The translations under genes were made by a program, and so were the position numbers. Shown here one piece after another: positions 8,632 through 17,616 of a DNA stretch of 64,000 bases. Numbering within the stretch: the first letter of the stretch is position 1; every line of letters starts with the position of its first letter. The DNA comes from Pigmentiphaga sp. (GTDB lineage Bacteria; Pseudomonadota; Gammaproteobacteria; Burkholderiales; Burkholderiaceae_B), in contig JALOAI010000006.1 of assembly GCA_023228945.1 (NCBI GenBank), positions 124,001 through 188,000 of the forward strand. Direction: 5' to 3'. The notes under the pieces were generated by a model. That model had not been told where the DNA came from, searched no databases, and saw nothing but the letters and a program-made list of their open reading frames with translations.

Positions 8632-9378
8632 ATGTCCGTACTTAATATCGCCGCCTACCAGTTCGTCGAACTGGACGACTTGCCCACCCTGCGCCTGCGG
8701 TTTTTCGAGCAGGCAAGCGGCCACGGCTTGCGCGGTACCATCCTGCTCGCCCCAGAAGGCATCAATCTGTTCCTGGCCGGTACCGACGACGCCATCCACG
8801 GCTTCCTGGCGCAAGTGCGGGATGATCCCCGCTTTGCTCTCCTGCATGCCAAACACAGCCGTTCGGCCGACATCCCGTTTCGCCGCCTGCGCGTGCGAAT
8901 CAAGCGCGAGATCATCCGGATGGACCACCCCGCCATCCGCCCCGGCCAGGGCCGGGCGCCCGGCGTGAAGGCGCAAACCCTGCAGCGCTGGCTGGCGGCG
9001 GGCCACGACGACAAGGGGCGCCCGGTGCTGATGCTCGATACCCGCAACGGCTTCGAGGTGGAGGCCGGCACCTTCCGCGGTGCATTGCACTTCGGCATCG
9101 AGCGCTTCACCCAGTTTCCGGCGGCGGTACTGGCGCAGCGCGACGAGTTGGCCGGCAAGGCGGTGGTCACATTCTGCACCGGCGGCATTCGCTGCGAGAA
9201 AGCCGCCATCTTCATGGCCGAGGCCGGTATCGATCACGTCTACCAGCTTGAGGGCGGCATCCTGCAATATTTTGAGGACACCGACGGACGAGACTTCGAC
9301 GGACGCTGCTTTGTCTTTGACGAACGGGTTGCGCTGGATTCGCGGTTGCGGCCACAGGACGAACCGGCGGCTGGCTGA
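8632..9378 (+). CDS. trhO: tRNA uridine(34) hydroxylase, rhodanese-type
   Basis: A 248-residue TrhO (YceA/YbfQ) protein, which hydroxylates U34 of tRNA in an O2-dependent route to 5-methoxyuridine or cmo5U. An N-terminal acylphosphatase-like domain (GTILLAPEGIN near residues 35-45) is followed by a rhodanese domain with the active-site loop FCTGGIRCEK; Cys182 is the catalytic position and Cys188 the second conserved cysteine. An upstream in-frame ATG at 8566 would add 22 residues with no family similarity, so the ATG at 8632 is preferred. Single gene, divergent from the DUF945 gene. Confidence 0.9.
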   Translation: MSVLNIAAYQFVELDDLPTLRLRFFEQASGHGLRGTILLAPEGINLFLAGTDDAIHGFLAQVRDDPRFALLHAKHSRSADIPFRRLRVRIKREIIRMDHPAIRPGQGRAPGVKAQTLQRWLAAGHDDKGRPVLMLDTRNGFEVEAGTFRGALHFGIERFTQFPAAVLAQRDELAGKAVVTFCTGGIRCEKAAIFMAEAGIDHVYQLEGGILQYFEDTDGRDFDGRCFVFDERVALDSRLRPQDEPAAG

Positions 9379-9618
9379 GGGCGCGCTGTCGATCCGGCTG
9401 GAGCGGACTCCACCACCAGTGGGCTTTGGGGGAACCTTCGGCTTCAGCCTGGCGACGTGGCGCGGTTGCGGCCCGCTGACGATGACAGAGAGCCTGCTTC
9501 GCACATTCAGCAGCTCTGGCGCGACCTCGCCATCCATGACCGGCTGTCCATGACCGGCTTGCGCTAAGGCGCGCGATCCTCCAGAATTTCCCGCTTCAAG
9601 GTTCACGGCGGGATTTTC

Positions 9619-10059
9619 ATGCAAGAAGACGGCGGCGCAAGCGCAACAGGGATTTTCGGCTGGCTGGGCAATGCCCTGGGCACCGTCATCCGTGTCTTCG
9701 TTGAAGCCTTGCAAGGCGTGTTCGGCGGGCTTTCGTCGGCGATCAATTCTTTTCTGGCCGGCCTCGCCGGCGCGGTGGGCATGAGCCCGACCTTCTTCAA
9801 TTACGCCTGGCTGGTGCTCGGCCTGATCCTGCTGGCGGCCGCCATCAAGGCTTTCGTGCGAGGCGCCATCGTTGCCGGCATCATCTGGATCGTGCTGGCG
9901 CTCGTCGTCTTGGGTGGCCTGATCGACGAAGTGCCTGGCTTTACGGTCGCCGACTCGCCCGCCTCGGGGATTCTGCTCGACAGCCAGCCTCTGGATGCGC
10001 CCCAGGATGGTTCATCGCCCGCGGCCGCGCCAGAAGCCTTGCGCCTGCACGGGCTTTAG
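9619..10059 (+). CDS. Hypothetical small membrane protein
   Basis: A 146-residue protein that I do not recognise. Two hydrophobic, glycine/alanine-rich segments at about 13-55 may be amphipathic or membrane-associated, and a clear transmembrane pair lies at about 64-80 and 86-104 (YAWLVLGLILLAAAIKAF, then IVAGIIWIVLALVVLGG). The C-terminus is hydrophilic and rich in Ser, Pro and Ala. It lies alone between trhO and the convergent dnaE2. The 240 bp before it hold nothing I can identify. Coding status is inferred from the coherent membrane topology and open frame. Confidence 0.6.
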   Translation: MQEDGGASATGIFGWLGNALGTVIRVFVEALQGVFGGLSSAINSFLAGLAGAVGMSPTFFNYAWLVLGLILLAAAIKAFVRGAIVAGIIWIVLALVVLGGLIDEVPGFTVADSPASGILLDSQPLDAPQDGSSPAAAPEALRLHGL

Positions 10060-10086
10060 CCCGACGCGCGCCATATGGCAGGCGCT

Positions 10087-13000
10087 TTAATGGAAGTCCC
10101 GGCTGCGCGTGGCCAGCGGCCCCAGTTCGGTCGACCAATCGAACAGCCGGCGCGCCACCAGATGGCGCACGCCGTCCACCGCCTGCCATTGGCCGGCCAC
10201 CATCATCAGGCGCGAGCGCAGCAGCTCGGCGGGCTGGCGGGCGGCCAGCGCCGGCCAGACGATGACGTTGATCGGGCCGGTTTCGTCTTCAAGTGTGACG
10301 AACACGGTGCCTTTGGCCGTGCCGGGGCGCTGGCGGCCCAGCACCAGCCCGCAGGCCCGTACCCAGCGGCCGTGCGGCGTGGCGGCCAGCTCCTGGGCGG
10401 TGCGTACACCGCGGGGCGCCAGGACGGGGCGCAGCACGGCCAGGGGATGGCGGCGCAGCGATAGCCCGAGCACTCGGTAGTCGGCCACGATATCCTGGGC
10501 CTCGGCGGGTTCGGCCAGGCGAGGCGGAGTTTCGGATTGCAAGCCCGCCAGCAGATCGTCGGGCTCGGCAGCCGCCGCCTGCCAGGCGGCCTGGCGCCGG
10601 TGGCCGGCCAGCGACTGCAGCGCGCCGGCGGCGGCCAGGCGCTGGCGATGAAAAGCCTCCAGCCCGGCTCGCCGCACGAGATCGTCTACGTCGCGCCAGG
10701 GGCCGCCGGCTTCGCGTTCCGCCGCCAGTTGGCGCGCGACGCCGGCATCCATGCCTTTCACGAGATTGAGACCCAGGCGTACCGCGGGGCGCTGGCCCGG
10801 AGCACGCAACGCCAGCCGCGACTCCCAATCGCTATGGCAGACATCCACCGGCCAGACCTCCACGCCATGGCGGCGGGCGTCCTGCACCAACTGTGCCGGA
10901 CGATAAAAGCCCATGGGCTGGCTGTTGAGCAAAGCCACCAGGAAAGCCGCCGGATAGTGATATTTGATCCAGGCGCTGTAGTAGGCCAGCAGGGCGAAGC
11001 TGGCCGCATGGGATTCCGGGAAGCCATATTCGCCAAACCCCAGGATCTGGCGGAAGATCGCCTCGGCGAACTCGGCATCGTAGCCACGCTCCGTCATACC
11101 TGCCACAAGCTCGTCGTGAAAAGGCTCGAGCCCGCCCTTGCGCCGCCACGCCGCCATCGCCCGGCGCAGGCTATCGGCCCTTCCCGCGCTGAATCCGGCG
11201 GCGATCATCGCCACCTGCATCACCTGCTCCTGGAAGATGGGGATGCCCAAGGTGCGGCCCAGGGCAGGCTCCAGATCGGTATTGGACGGTCCGGCTCGCC
11301 CCAGGGCCGGATTCGGCTTGGGCGTGGGCAACTCGACCCGCTCCAGCCCCTGGCGACGCCGCAGATAGGGATGGACCATGCCACCCTGGACCGGGCCTGG
11401 ACGCACGATGGCCACCTGCACCACGAGATCGTAGTAGCGGCGCGGCCGCAGCCGCGGCAACATGCTCATCTGCGCCCGCGATTCGATCTGGAAGGTGCCC
11501 ATGGTGTCGGCCGCGCAGATCATGTCGTAGGTATGCCTGCAATCCGGAGGGATCTGGTGCAGGGCCATGGGCTTTCCGCTTGCGCGCTCCACCAGTTCCA
11601 AGGCCCGGCGCAGCACCGACAGCATGCCCAGCCCGAGCACGTCGACCTTGAGCAGGCCAACCGCGTCGAGGTCGTCTTTGTCCCATTGCACCACGCTGCG
11701 CTCGGACATGGTGGCATTCTCGATCGGTACCAGCCTCGACAAGGGGCCGCGCGAAAGCACGAAACCACCGGGATGCTGCGACAAGTGGCGCGGGAACCCC
11801 TGTAATGTCTTGACAAAATGCAGCCAGGTTTCGAGCAGGCCGGATTCCGCATCCAGACCGGCCGCCATCATCCGCTCGCGCAGGCCATCGCTGCGCTCCC
11901 ACCAGGTTTGGTTGCGCGCCACCGTTTCGATCACGTCGGGGGCCAGGCCCAGCGCCTTGCCGGTATCGCGCAGCACGCTGCGCAGGCGGTAGCTGATGAC
12001 CACCGCGGTGAGAGCCGCACGCTTTCTGCCGTATTTACGATAGAGATACTGGATCACTTCTTCACGACGGTCGTGCTCGAAATCCACGTCGATATCGGGG
12101 GGCTCCCGCCGCTCGCGGCTGATGAAGCGCTCGACCAGCGCCGCCGTGAGGTTGGGATCGGCATTGGTGACCTCCAGGCAGTAGCAGATCACGGAATTGG
12201 CCGCCGAACCCCGACCCTGGCAGAGAATGCCCAGGCGGCGGGCTTCGCGCACCAGGTCGTAAACCGTGAGGAAATACGCCTCGTATTCCAGCTCGGCCAC
12301 CAGATCGAGCTCGTAAGCCAGCTTGGTCTGGATCTTTTCCGGGATGCCAGCCGGATAGCGTCGCCGGGCGCCGTTCCAGGCCTCCTGGCGCAGGTACTCG
12401 ATGGCGGTCAGGCCGTCCGGCACGATCTCGTCGGGATACTCGTACCTCAGTTCTTTCAGGTTGAACCGGCAACGTTCCGCCCATTGCACCGTGGCGGCCA
12501 GGGCTTCGGGCGGATACAGCCGCGCCAGTTGGGCCCGGGAACGCAAATGCGCCTCGGCATTGGGCAGCAGCGCATGGCCGCACTCGCCCACCGGCGTCGT
12601 GAAGCGAATTGCCCGCAAAAGATCATGCGCCGGCTTGCGCGAGCGCAGGTGCATGCGGACATCGCCGGCCGCCACCAACGGCAGCCCGTGCTGCTCGCCC
12701 AAAGCCTGCAACCGGCGCTGCCAGGCGGCCTCGTGCTCCAATTGCCAGCGCACCAGGCCGCAACCCGCGCGGCCCGGGAAGACTCGGGCGAGCCAGGCGG
12801 CCTGACCGGTCAGCGCGGCCGGCGGAGTACCCGCTTCGGGCAGCCACAGGGCGAGGCAATCTTCGAGCCCGCCCCATTCGTCGGATACGCCTTCGGGCTG
12901 GAGCAAGTCGTTGCGGGTCAGATGATATTGGCCTTTGGGCGCGCGCATACGCCCCAAAGTGATGAGCTCGCAGAGATCGCCATAGCCCCGCCGGTTCAGG

Positions 13001-13350
13001 CACAACAATACGACCGTGACATCCGGCTCGCCATTCGGCTGGCGCAGGACGAATCGCGAGCCGATGATCAGCGACAGCTTCTGGCGCAGCGCTTCTTCGT
13101 GGGCCTTGACCACGCCGGCCACCGAGCATTCGTCGGTGATCGCCAAGGCGCGATAGCCCAGCTCCGCCGCCCTGGCCACCAGTTCCTCGGGATGCGACGC
13201 CCCCTCCAGGAAACTGTAATTACTGGTACAAATCAGCTCGGCGTATTCCGGCAGGCCCGGAACGCCCGATGCCGCAACGGAGGCCAGGGCGGGCCCTTGC
13301 CGAGCCGGATGCTCCCGCCCCCCGGGCGCGTGTTCAGCCGAACCAGCCAT
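10087..13350 (-). CDS. dnaE2: Error-prone DNA polymerase DnaE2
   Basis: C-family DNA polymerase III alpha-like translesion polymerase, 1087 residues from the ATG at 13350. It acts with ImuA and ImuB in damage-induced mutagenesis. An N-terminal PHP domain begins at ELICTSNYSFLEGASHPEE. The catalytic palm shows the acidic motif PPDIDVDFEHDRR, and a C-terminal OB domain ends the protein. The start lies inside imuB: the ATG at 13350 is 17 nt upstream of the end of imuB's stop codon, so the two are translationally coupled. The open frame extends further upstream, but that part is a shadow of imuB. Last gene of the LexA-controlled cassette. Confidence 0.96.
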   Translation of the reverse strand: MAGSAEHAPGGREHPARQGPALASVAASGVPGLPEYAELICTSNYSFLEGASHPEELVARAAELGYRALAITDECSVAGVVKAHEEALRQKLSLIIGSRFVLRQPNGEPDVTVVLLCLNRRGYGDLCELITLGRMRAPKGQYHLTRNDLLQPEGVSDEWGGLEDCLALWLPEAGTPPAALTGQAAWLARVFPGRAGCGLVRWQLEHEAAWQRRLQALGEQHGLPLVAAGDVRMHLRSRKPAHDLLRAIRFTTPVGECGHALLPNAEAHLRSRAQLARLYPPEALAATVQWAERCRFNLKELRYEYPDEIVPDGLTAIEYLRQEAWNGARRRYPAGIPEKIQTKLAYELDLVAELEYEAYFLTVYDLVREARRLGILCQGRGSAANSVICYCLEVTNADPNLTAALVERFISRERREPPDIDVDFEHDRREEVIQYLYRKYGRKRAALTAVVISYRLRSVLRDTGKALGLAPDVIETVARNQTWWERSDGLRERMMAAGLDAESGLLETWLHFVKTLQGFPRHLSQHPGGFVLSRGPLSRLVPIENATMSERSVVQWDKDDLDAVGLLKVDVLGLGMLSVLRRALELVERASGKPMALHQIPPDCRHTYDMICAADTMGTFQIESRAQMSMLPRLRPRRYYDLVVQVAIVRPGPVQGGMVHPYLRRRQGLERVELPTPKPNPALGRAGPSNTDLEPALGRTLGIPIFQEQVMQVAMIAAGFSAGRADSLRRAMAAWRRKGGLEPFHDELVAGMTERGYDAEFAEAIFRQILGFGEYGFPESHAASFALLAYYSAWIKYHYPAAFLVALLNSQPMGFYRPAQLVQDARRHGVEVWPVDVCHSDWESRLALRAPGQRPAVRLGLNLVKGMDAGVARQLAAEREAGGPWRDVDDLVRRAGLEAFHRQRLAAAGALQSLAGHRRQAAWQAAAAEPDDLLAGLQSETPPRLAEPAEAQDIVADYRVLGLSLRRHPLAVLRPVLAPRGVRTAQELAATPHGRWVRACGLVLGRQRPGTAKGTVFVTLEDETGPINVIVWPALAARQPAELLRSRLMMVAGQWQAVDGVRHLVARRLFDWSTELGPLATRSRDFH

Positions 13351-14854
13351 GCAGCCACCAGGGAGAAGCATCGTTCTCCTCCATGCCTGGCGCCGAACCC
13401 CGGCCCACCGAGGTGCCACGCTCGCGAAAGATCCAGCAGCGATCGCCATTGGCATCCTGCGCCACGAAATAATCGCGTGCCTGCAGCCGGCCTTCCCACC
13501 AGGCGGTTTCCAGCCGCTCCGGACCCGCCAGCAAACGCAACGGCACGCCCTCCCGGGCCGGGCGGCCGGCCACGACGGACAACGGCTGCGGCGCGTCGAG
13601 CAACCAGGGTGGCCGGCGTGCCGGCATTCCCGGCGGCGGGAACACCGCCACACCGTGTGGCGCCTCGCTCACCGGCAACCAGACATTGGCTCGTTCGGGC
13701 CGATAATCGGGCTGGGGCGCGGGTTGGCGCACGGCCGGGGCCCCCAGACGCGCCACCAGGAGATCGAGCAGCGCCAGCGCGTCGCGATCGTCGGCGGGAT
13801 CGGCAAACAGGGTTTCGCTGGGCTTGGGCCTGGCCAGCGCCGGCCCGGCCGACAACTCCAGGGCGATCACCGGCGCCGGCAGCGCATGGCGCTGCAAAGC
13901 TTCGGCCAGCACTCGCCACCAGGCATCGAATTGCCAATCGGGCTCGGCCAGCGCTACCGGCAGATGATCGGGCGGACGCCCCGCCCGCCCGCTCTCGTAA
14001 TGAAAGCCCAGGACGCAACGCCCCACCCGGCCATGCCGGGCCGCCAGCCAGGCACATAGCTGGCGCAGCAGCAGGCCCGCCACCTCGAGTACCTGCGGCA
14101 CTTCGAGCAAGGGATAGAAAGGCTCGAAGCGTTGCCGGAAATGGGCGGGCGGCTGCCACCAGGCCAAGGGCTGGGGACGAGCGCCATAGGCTTCTTCGAG
14201 GGCCTGGAGCAGTTCTTCTCCCGCCCGGCGCCGCAGGCCGGCTTGCGGCAGGCGGCCCAGCCCACCGAGGGTACGGCAACCCAGATTGTCGAGCCATTCG
14301 GCGTGCGGCAAGGCCTCGGGCAGGAGATCCCAGGGCAGACGATCGAGTTCGCGCCGCAAGCTGGCCTGGCTTAGCACCCGGCGCCGCGCGCCGCGCCGCG
14401 CCCGCCCCAGTAGCGCCGCGCCACGCGCGCTGGGCGCCAGCGCCATCACGGTGTCGAGAGGCTGCCCGGCAAGCCCGTGCCGCACCTCGCGTATCAGGGG
14501 GCGCACACCGCCAAACAAGCGCACGCTGCCGCCGACTTCAAGCAGCAGTAGATCGTCGGCCGGCCACGCCAACTGGGGCGTGACGGCCTGCATGGCCAAG
14601 GCCACCGCTTCGGCCAGCTCACGCTCGCGCGCCGGCTGCCGTTCGGCCATCAGCAACGAGGGCGAACGCGCCCGCGCGTCGGCGGTGCGCATGCCAATGG
14701 CGATGCCCAGGCGCTCGGCGGCCGGATTGACCTGCCAAATACGGTTTTGCTCCTGCACCGCCAAGGCCTCGGGCAACGCGGAGCGCAAACGCCGGGACCA
14801 TACCGCATCGATCCCCAGCGTAGGCATGCGCAATGCCAGCCAAAGCGCTTTCAT
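13334..14854 (-). CDS. imuB: ImuB, Y-family polymerase-like protein of the mutasome
   Basis: A 506-residue inactive Y-family DNA polymerase homologue that bridges DnaE2, ImuA and the beta clamp at stalled forks. It begins MKALWLALRMPTLG; the position where active Y-family polymerases carry the DMDxFFA catalytic acid motif lacks those acids, as expected for ImuB. Helix-hairpin-helix and little-finger-like regions follow (around GCRTLGGLGRLPQAGL). Its ATG overlaps the imuA stop by 4 nt (14851-14854) and its end overlaps dnaE2 by 17 nt, so all three genes form one transcript. Confidence 0.94.
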   Translation of the reverse strand: MKALWLALRMPTLGIDAVWSRRLRSALPEALAVQEQNRIWQVNPAAERLGIAIGMRTADARARSPSLLMAERQPARERELAEAVALAMQAVTPQLAWPADDLLLLEVGGSVRLFGGVRPLIREVRHGLAGQPLDTVMALAPSARGAALLGRARRGARRRVLSQASLRRELDRLPWDLLPEALPHAEWLDNLGCRTLGGLGRLPQAGLRRRAGEELLQALEEAYGARPQPLAWWQPPAHFRQRFEPFYPLLEVPQVLEVAGLLLRQLCAWLAARHGRVGRCVLGFHYESGRAGRPPDHLPVALAEPDWQFDAWWRVLAEALQRHALPAPVIALELSAGPALARPKPSETLFADPADDRDALALLDLLVARLGAPAVRQPAPQPDYRPERANVWLPVSEAPHGVAVFPPPGMPARRPPWLLDAPQPLSVVAGRPAREGVPLRLLAGPERLETAWWEGRLQARDYFVAQDANGDRCWIFRERGTSVGRGSAPGMEENDASPWWLHGWFG

Positions 14855-15561
14855 GCGAGGGCTCCTGGCCCGCCTCCGGCCAGCGCGGCAAGCGGCGACG
14901 GCATGGCTGTGGAACTTGCCGGCGCCGGCACGGGCGCGACGCCCGGCCCGCCAGCCACCACAATGGGTTGGACCGGCCGCCCACCCCGCATCTTGAGGAA
15001 ATGGACTTCGGTTTCTCCGGCCTTGCCTGGCAGCAGCCCCAGCCGCAACGGCGCTGGCGAATTTTGCCGGCGACAGGCCCAGGGCCGGACCACGACCAGC
15101 AAAGTGGGGGCCGCCTGCGCCGCCAGGTGCAGGCGGCGCAATGCCAGCTCGGTGACCTCGGGCAGCCAGGCCAGGACGGCCGCGCAGGCTCCGCTGCGCA
15201 CCGCCTGGTTCAGGGCCCAGAGCGTGTCGGCCAAGGTGGCCGGCTGCAACCACCACAGGCGTGCATCCGCAGGCCACGGCGCCAGCCAGCCTTGCGCGCA
15301 GGGAGGATGGGGCGGCTGCACCAACAGGATGGGCGCATTGCCGGCCACCTGCGCCAGCGCGGGCTGCAACAAGGAGGCTTCGCTCCGGCCCGGCCGTGGC
15401 GTGAGGAATTCGATGAGGCAATGATAAGGCCAGCCGCGGCCGGGCAAATGCGCGGCAAGCTCGGGATGGCCGGTGGCCAGCACCCGTGAGGGTGGCGGCC
15501 CGGCCTGTGTGGCACGCCAGACCGCCGGGTGCGGCGCCGGAGAAGCGACGGAGACCGACAT
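14851..15561 (-). CDS. imuA: ImuA, translesion synthesis-associated protein
   Basis: A 236-residue SulA/RecA-like protein that opens the imuA-imuB-dnaE2 operon. Recognisable segments are HPELAAHLPGRGWP near residue 32, LPEVTELALRRLHLAA and the C-terminal VHFLKMRGGRP. In the mutasome it supports DnaE2-dependent mutagenesis after DNA damage. The ATG at 15561 lies 17 bp downstream of a perfect LexA box. No Walker A motif is visible, consistent with degenerate ImuA homologues. It overlaps imuB by 4 nt. Confidence 0.92.
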   Translation of the reverse strand: MSVSVASPAPHPAVWRATQAGPPPSRVLATGHPELAAHLPGRGWPYHCLIEFLTPRPGRSEASLLQPALAQVAGNAPILLVQPPHPPCAQGWLAPWPADARLWWLQPATLADTLWALNQAVRSGACAAVLAWLPEVTELALRRLHLAAQAAPTLLVVVRPWACRRQNSPAPLRLGLLPGKAGETEVHFLKMRGGRPVQPIVVAGGPGVAPVPAPASSTAMPSPLAALAGGGPGALA

Positions 15562-15578
15562 GAGGAAGCGACGAATAA

Positions 15579-15594
15579 CTGTATAAAAACACAG
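15579..15594. promoter_or_regulatory. LexA (SOS) box upstream of imuA
   Basis: CTGT-N8-ACAG with an AT-rich core, the standard proteobacterial SOS operator. It overlaps a -10-like TATACT on the minus strand (15593-15598), so LexA binding would block imuA-imuB-dnaE2 transcription. Confidence 0.93.
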
Positions 15595-15672
15595 TATAAG
15601 ACAAGCACGAACCTCAAACAGCGGGCAAGCGCTACTATGCTGGCACCTCGCTTCGTTCTCCCGGAGATCACC

Positions 15673-16533
15673 ATGAGCACCACACTGGCCCTGCTACACC
15701 CCGGCGACATGGGGGCCGCACTCGGCGCCTGCCTGGTCGCTCAAGGGCATCGAGTCGTCTGGGTGCCCACCGGGCGCAGCCCGGCAACCCGCGCCCGTGC
15801 CGAAGCCTCCGGCCTGGAAGCCGCCGCCAGCCTGCCCCAGGCACTGGCCGCCGTTCATGTGGTGATCTCGGTTTGCCCGCCCCACGGCGCCCTGACCTTG
15901 GCGGAACAAGTGGCCAGCCACGGTTTTCGCGGCGTTTACGTCGACGCCAACGCCGTGGCGCCCGATACCGCGCGACGCATCGGCGCCACACTCGGCACCG
16001 GCGGCAACGTCCACTACGTCGATGGCGGCATCATCGGCCCGCCGCCGCAACGCCCGGGCACCACGCGTCTTTATCTGGCTGGCGCAGCCGCCAGCGAAGT
16101 TGCCGAGCTGTTCGGCGATGGCGCGCTCGACGCCATCGTGCTGCACGGCGAACCCGGCACGGCGTCCGCCCTCAAGATGTGCTACGCCGCCTATACCAAA
16201 GGCCTGACGGCCTTGCTGGCCAACATCCGGGCCCTGGCCAACCACGAAGGCGTGGCAGCCGACCTCCTGGCCGAATGGCAGCGTTCGCAGCCCGAGGCCA
16301 CCAGCCGTTCGCAGGCCATCGAAAGCCAGGCTCGCAAGGCCTGGCGCTGGCACGGCGAAATGGACGAAATTGCCCGCACCTTCCAGCAAGCGGGGCTGCC
16401 GGGCGGCTTCCATGAAGCGGCCGCCGAGATCTATCGCCGCCTGGAAGCTTTCAAAGACATACCGCCGCCCGCCGCCCTGGCCGACATCGAGGCCGCGCTG
16501 CTGGCGGGCCCCCACAGCGGCGTCGCCTCGTAG
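15673..16533 (+). CDS. NAD(P)-dependent oxidoreductase, 6-phosphogluconate / 3-hydroxyisobutyrate dehydrogenase-like
   Basis: A 286-residue beta-hydroxyacid dehydrogenase-like protein. The N-terminal Rossmann fold begins LLHPGDMGAALG, the family's GxMG variant, with the substrate-loop segment VDGGIIGPPPQRPGTTRLYLAG around residues 117-138. The C-terminal helical part (SALKMCYAAYTKGLTALL) resembles the DUF1932 domain, with a lysine in the expected catalytic place. The start ATG at 15673 has GGAG at 15663-15666; frame upstream of it is non-coding and runs over the LexA box. Divergent from imuA. Substrate unknown. Confidence 0.88.
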   Translation: MSTTLALLHPGDMGAALGACLVAQGHRVVWVPTGRSPATRARAEASGLEAAASLPQALAAVHVVISVCPPHGALTLAEQVASHGFRGVYVDANAVAPDTARRIGATLGTGGNVHYVDGGIIGPPPQRPGTTRLYLAGAAASEVAELFGDGALDAIVLHGEPGTASALKMCYAAYTKGLTALLANIRALANHEGVAADLLAEWQRSQPEATSRSQAIESQARKAWRWHGEMDEIARTFQQAGLPGGFHEAAAEIYRRLEAFKDIPPPAALADIEAALLAGPHSGVAS

Positions 16534-16615
16534 TTTTCATCCGAAAACATCGCTGCGCACCATCGCGCCGGACTTCGCGATCGCTTGCTTGCCATCAGAA
16601 ATCCGGTGACTTTGC

Positions 16616-17590
16616 TCACTGCAGGCTGATCCCCAGCTCTTTGACCAACGGCGCCATCTCTTCGCGGTCGCTCACGATACTGGCCGCCAGTTGCTCGGGC
16701 GTGCCCCCTTCCGGCACCATGCCAATCATTGTCATTTGACGGATCATTTCTGGATCTCGCAGGATGTCGTTCACTGCCTCCTGGATCGCCACCACCACCG
16801 GCTCGGGTGTGCCAGCCGGCGCCATCAGGCCGATCCAGGGTTCGGCCGCATAACCGTTCAGGCCCGACTCCGCCAGCGTTGGGGTCTCTGGCAGCCCCGC
16901 GAACCGCTGCGCACTCGTCACCGCCAAAGCACGCAACCGGCCTCCATCGATGAGACCTTTGGCGCTGGAAGGCGTATCCAGCGCGATGTCGAGCAGGCCG
17001 CTCAAAAGATCGCTCTGGGTCTTGCCCGGTGTGGGCGATGGTACGTACAGTGCACTGGTGCCGGCTTGCCGGGCTGTCTGCTCCCAGACCAGATGAAAGG
17101 CCGTACCCACCGAGAACGAGCCGATCGACATATCCCCCGTCTGGCTGCGCTTGATGAAGTCTTCCCAGGATTGAATCGGACTGTCGGTAGGGACGACGAA
17201 TACGAAAGGCGTACGAGCCACCAGCGCGACCGGCTGCAAATCCTGGTCCGGGTCGAACGGCAGGCGCGAGGTGGCATGCGGGACAATGGTCAGCGTAGAC
17301 GCCACCACCATGCCCAAGGTATAGCCATCTTTCGGGGCCTTGGCCAGGGTGTTCGTACTGATGATGCCGGAGGCGCCGGGACGGTTTTCGACCACGACCG
17401 ACTGCTGCCAGCGGGCGCCCAGCTTATCGGCCAACATGCGTGCCATGATGTCGACCGGCCCGCCGGGACCGTTGCTGACCATGATCCTCACGGGATGCTC
17501 GGGGTAGGCGGCCTGCGCGGGTAAGCTTAAGGACAGTAGGGACGACGCCATGAGCGCACCAGCGATCATGGTACAGATACTCCTGCACAT
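16616..17590 (-). CDS. Tripartite tricarboxylate transporter receptor (Bug family)
   Basis: Periplasmic receptor of 324 residues from the ATG at 17590. A signal peptide ends around residue 27 (PAQA). Motifs: YPEHPVRIMVSNGPGGPVDIMARML, VVVENRPGASGI, KAPKDGYTLGM and GLMAPAGTPEPVVVAI. The usual VPFxPGGxxD loop is replaced by VSNGPGGPVD, which may alter ligand contacts. It lies 26 bp downstream of the carboxylesterase gene on the same strand, suggesting co-transcription. TCCTATGTG at the start gives only a weak ribosome binding site. Confidence 0.93.
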   Translation of the reverse strand: MCRSICTMIAGALMASSLLSLSLPAQAAYPEHPVRIMVSNGPGGPVDIMARMLADKLGARWQQSVVVENRPGASGIISTNTLAKAPKDGYTLGMVVASTLTIVPHATSRLPFDPDQDLQPVALVARTPFVFVVPTDSPIQSWEDFIKRSQTGDMSIGSFSVGTAFHLVWEQTARQAGTSALYVPSPTPGKTQSDLLSGLLDIALDTPSSAKGLIDGGRLRALAVTSAQRFAGLPETPTLAESGLNGYAAEPWIGLMAPAGTPEPVVVAIQEAVNDILRDPEMIRQMTMIGMVPEGGTPEQLAASIVSDREEMAPLVKELGISLQ

Positions 17591-17616
17591 AGGAAAAACT
17601 CCTGAAAACGAAAGGC

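Noticed and set aside
9379..9618. Possible remnant of a gene on the minus strand between trhO and the small membrane protein
   Set aside because: The frame is open, but so are most frames at this GC content, and I recognise no family; no start signal is seen.
11818..14583. Long plus-strand open frame of about 920 codons
   Set aside because: It is the antisense of dnaE2 and imuB, whose family motifs are unambiguous; its protein is low-complexity and Arg/Gln/His-rich with no recognisable domain.
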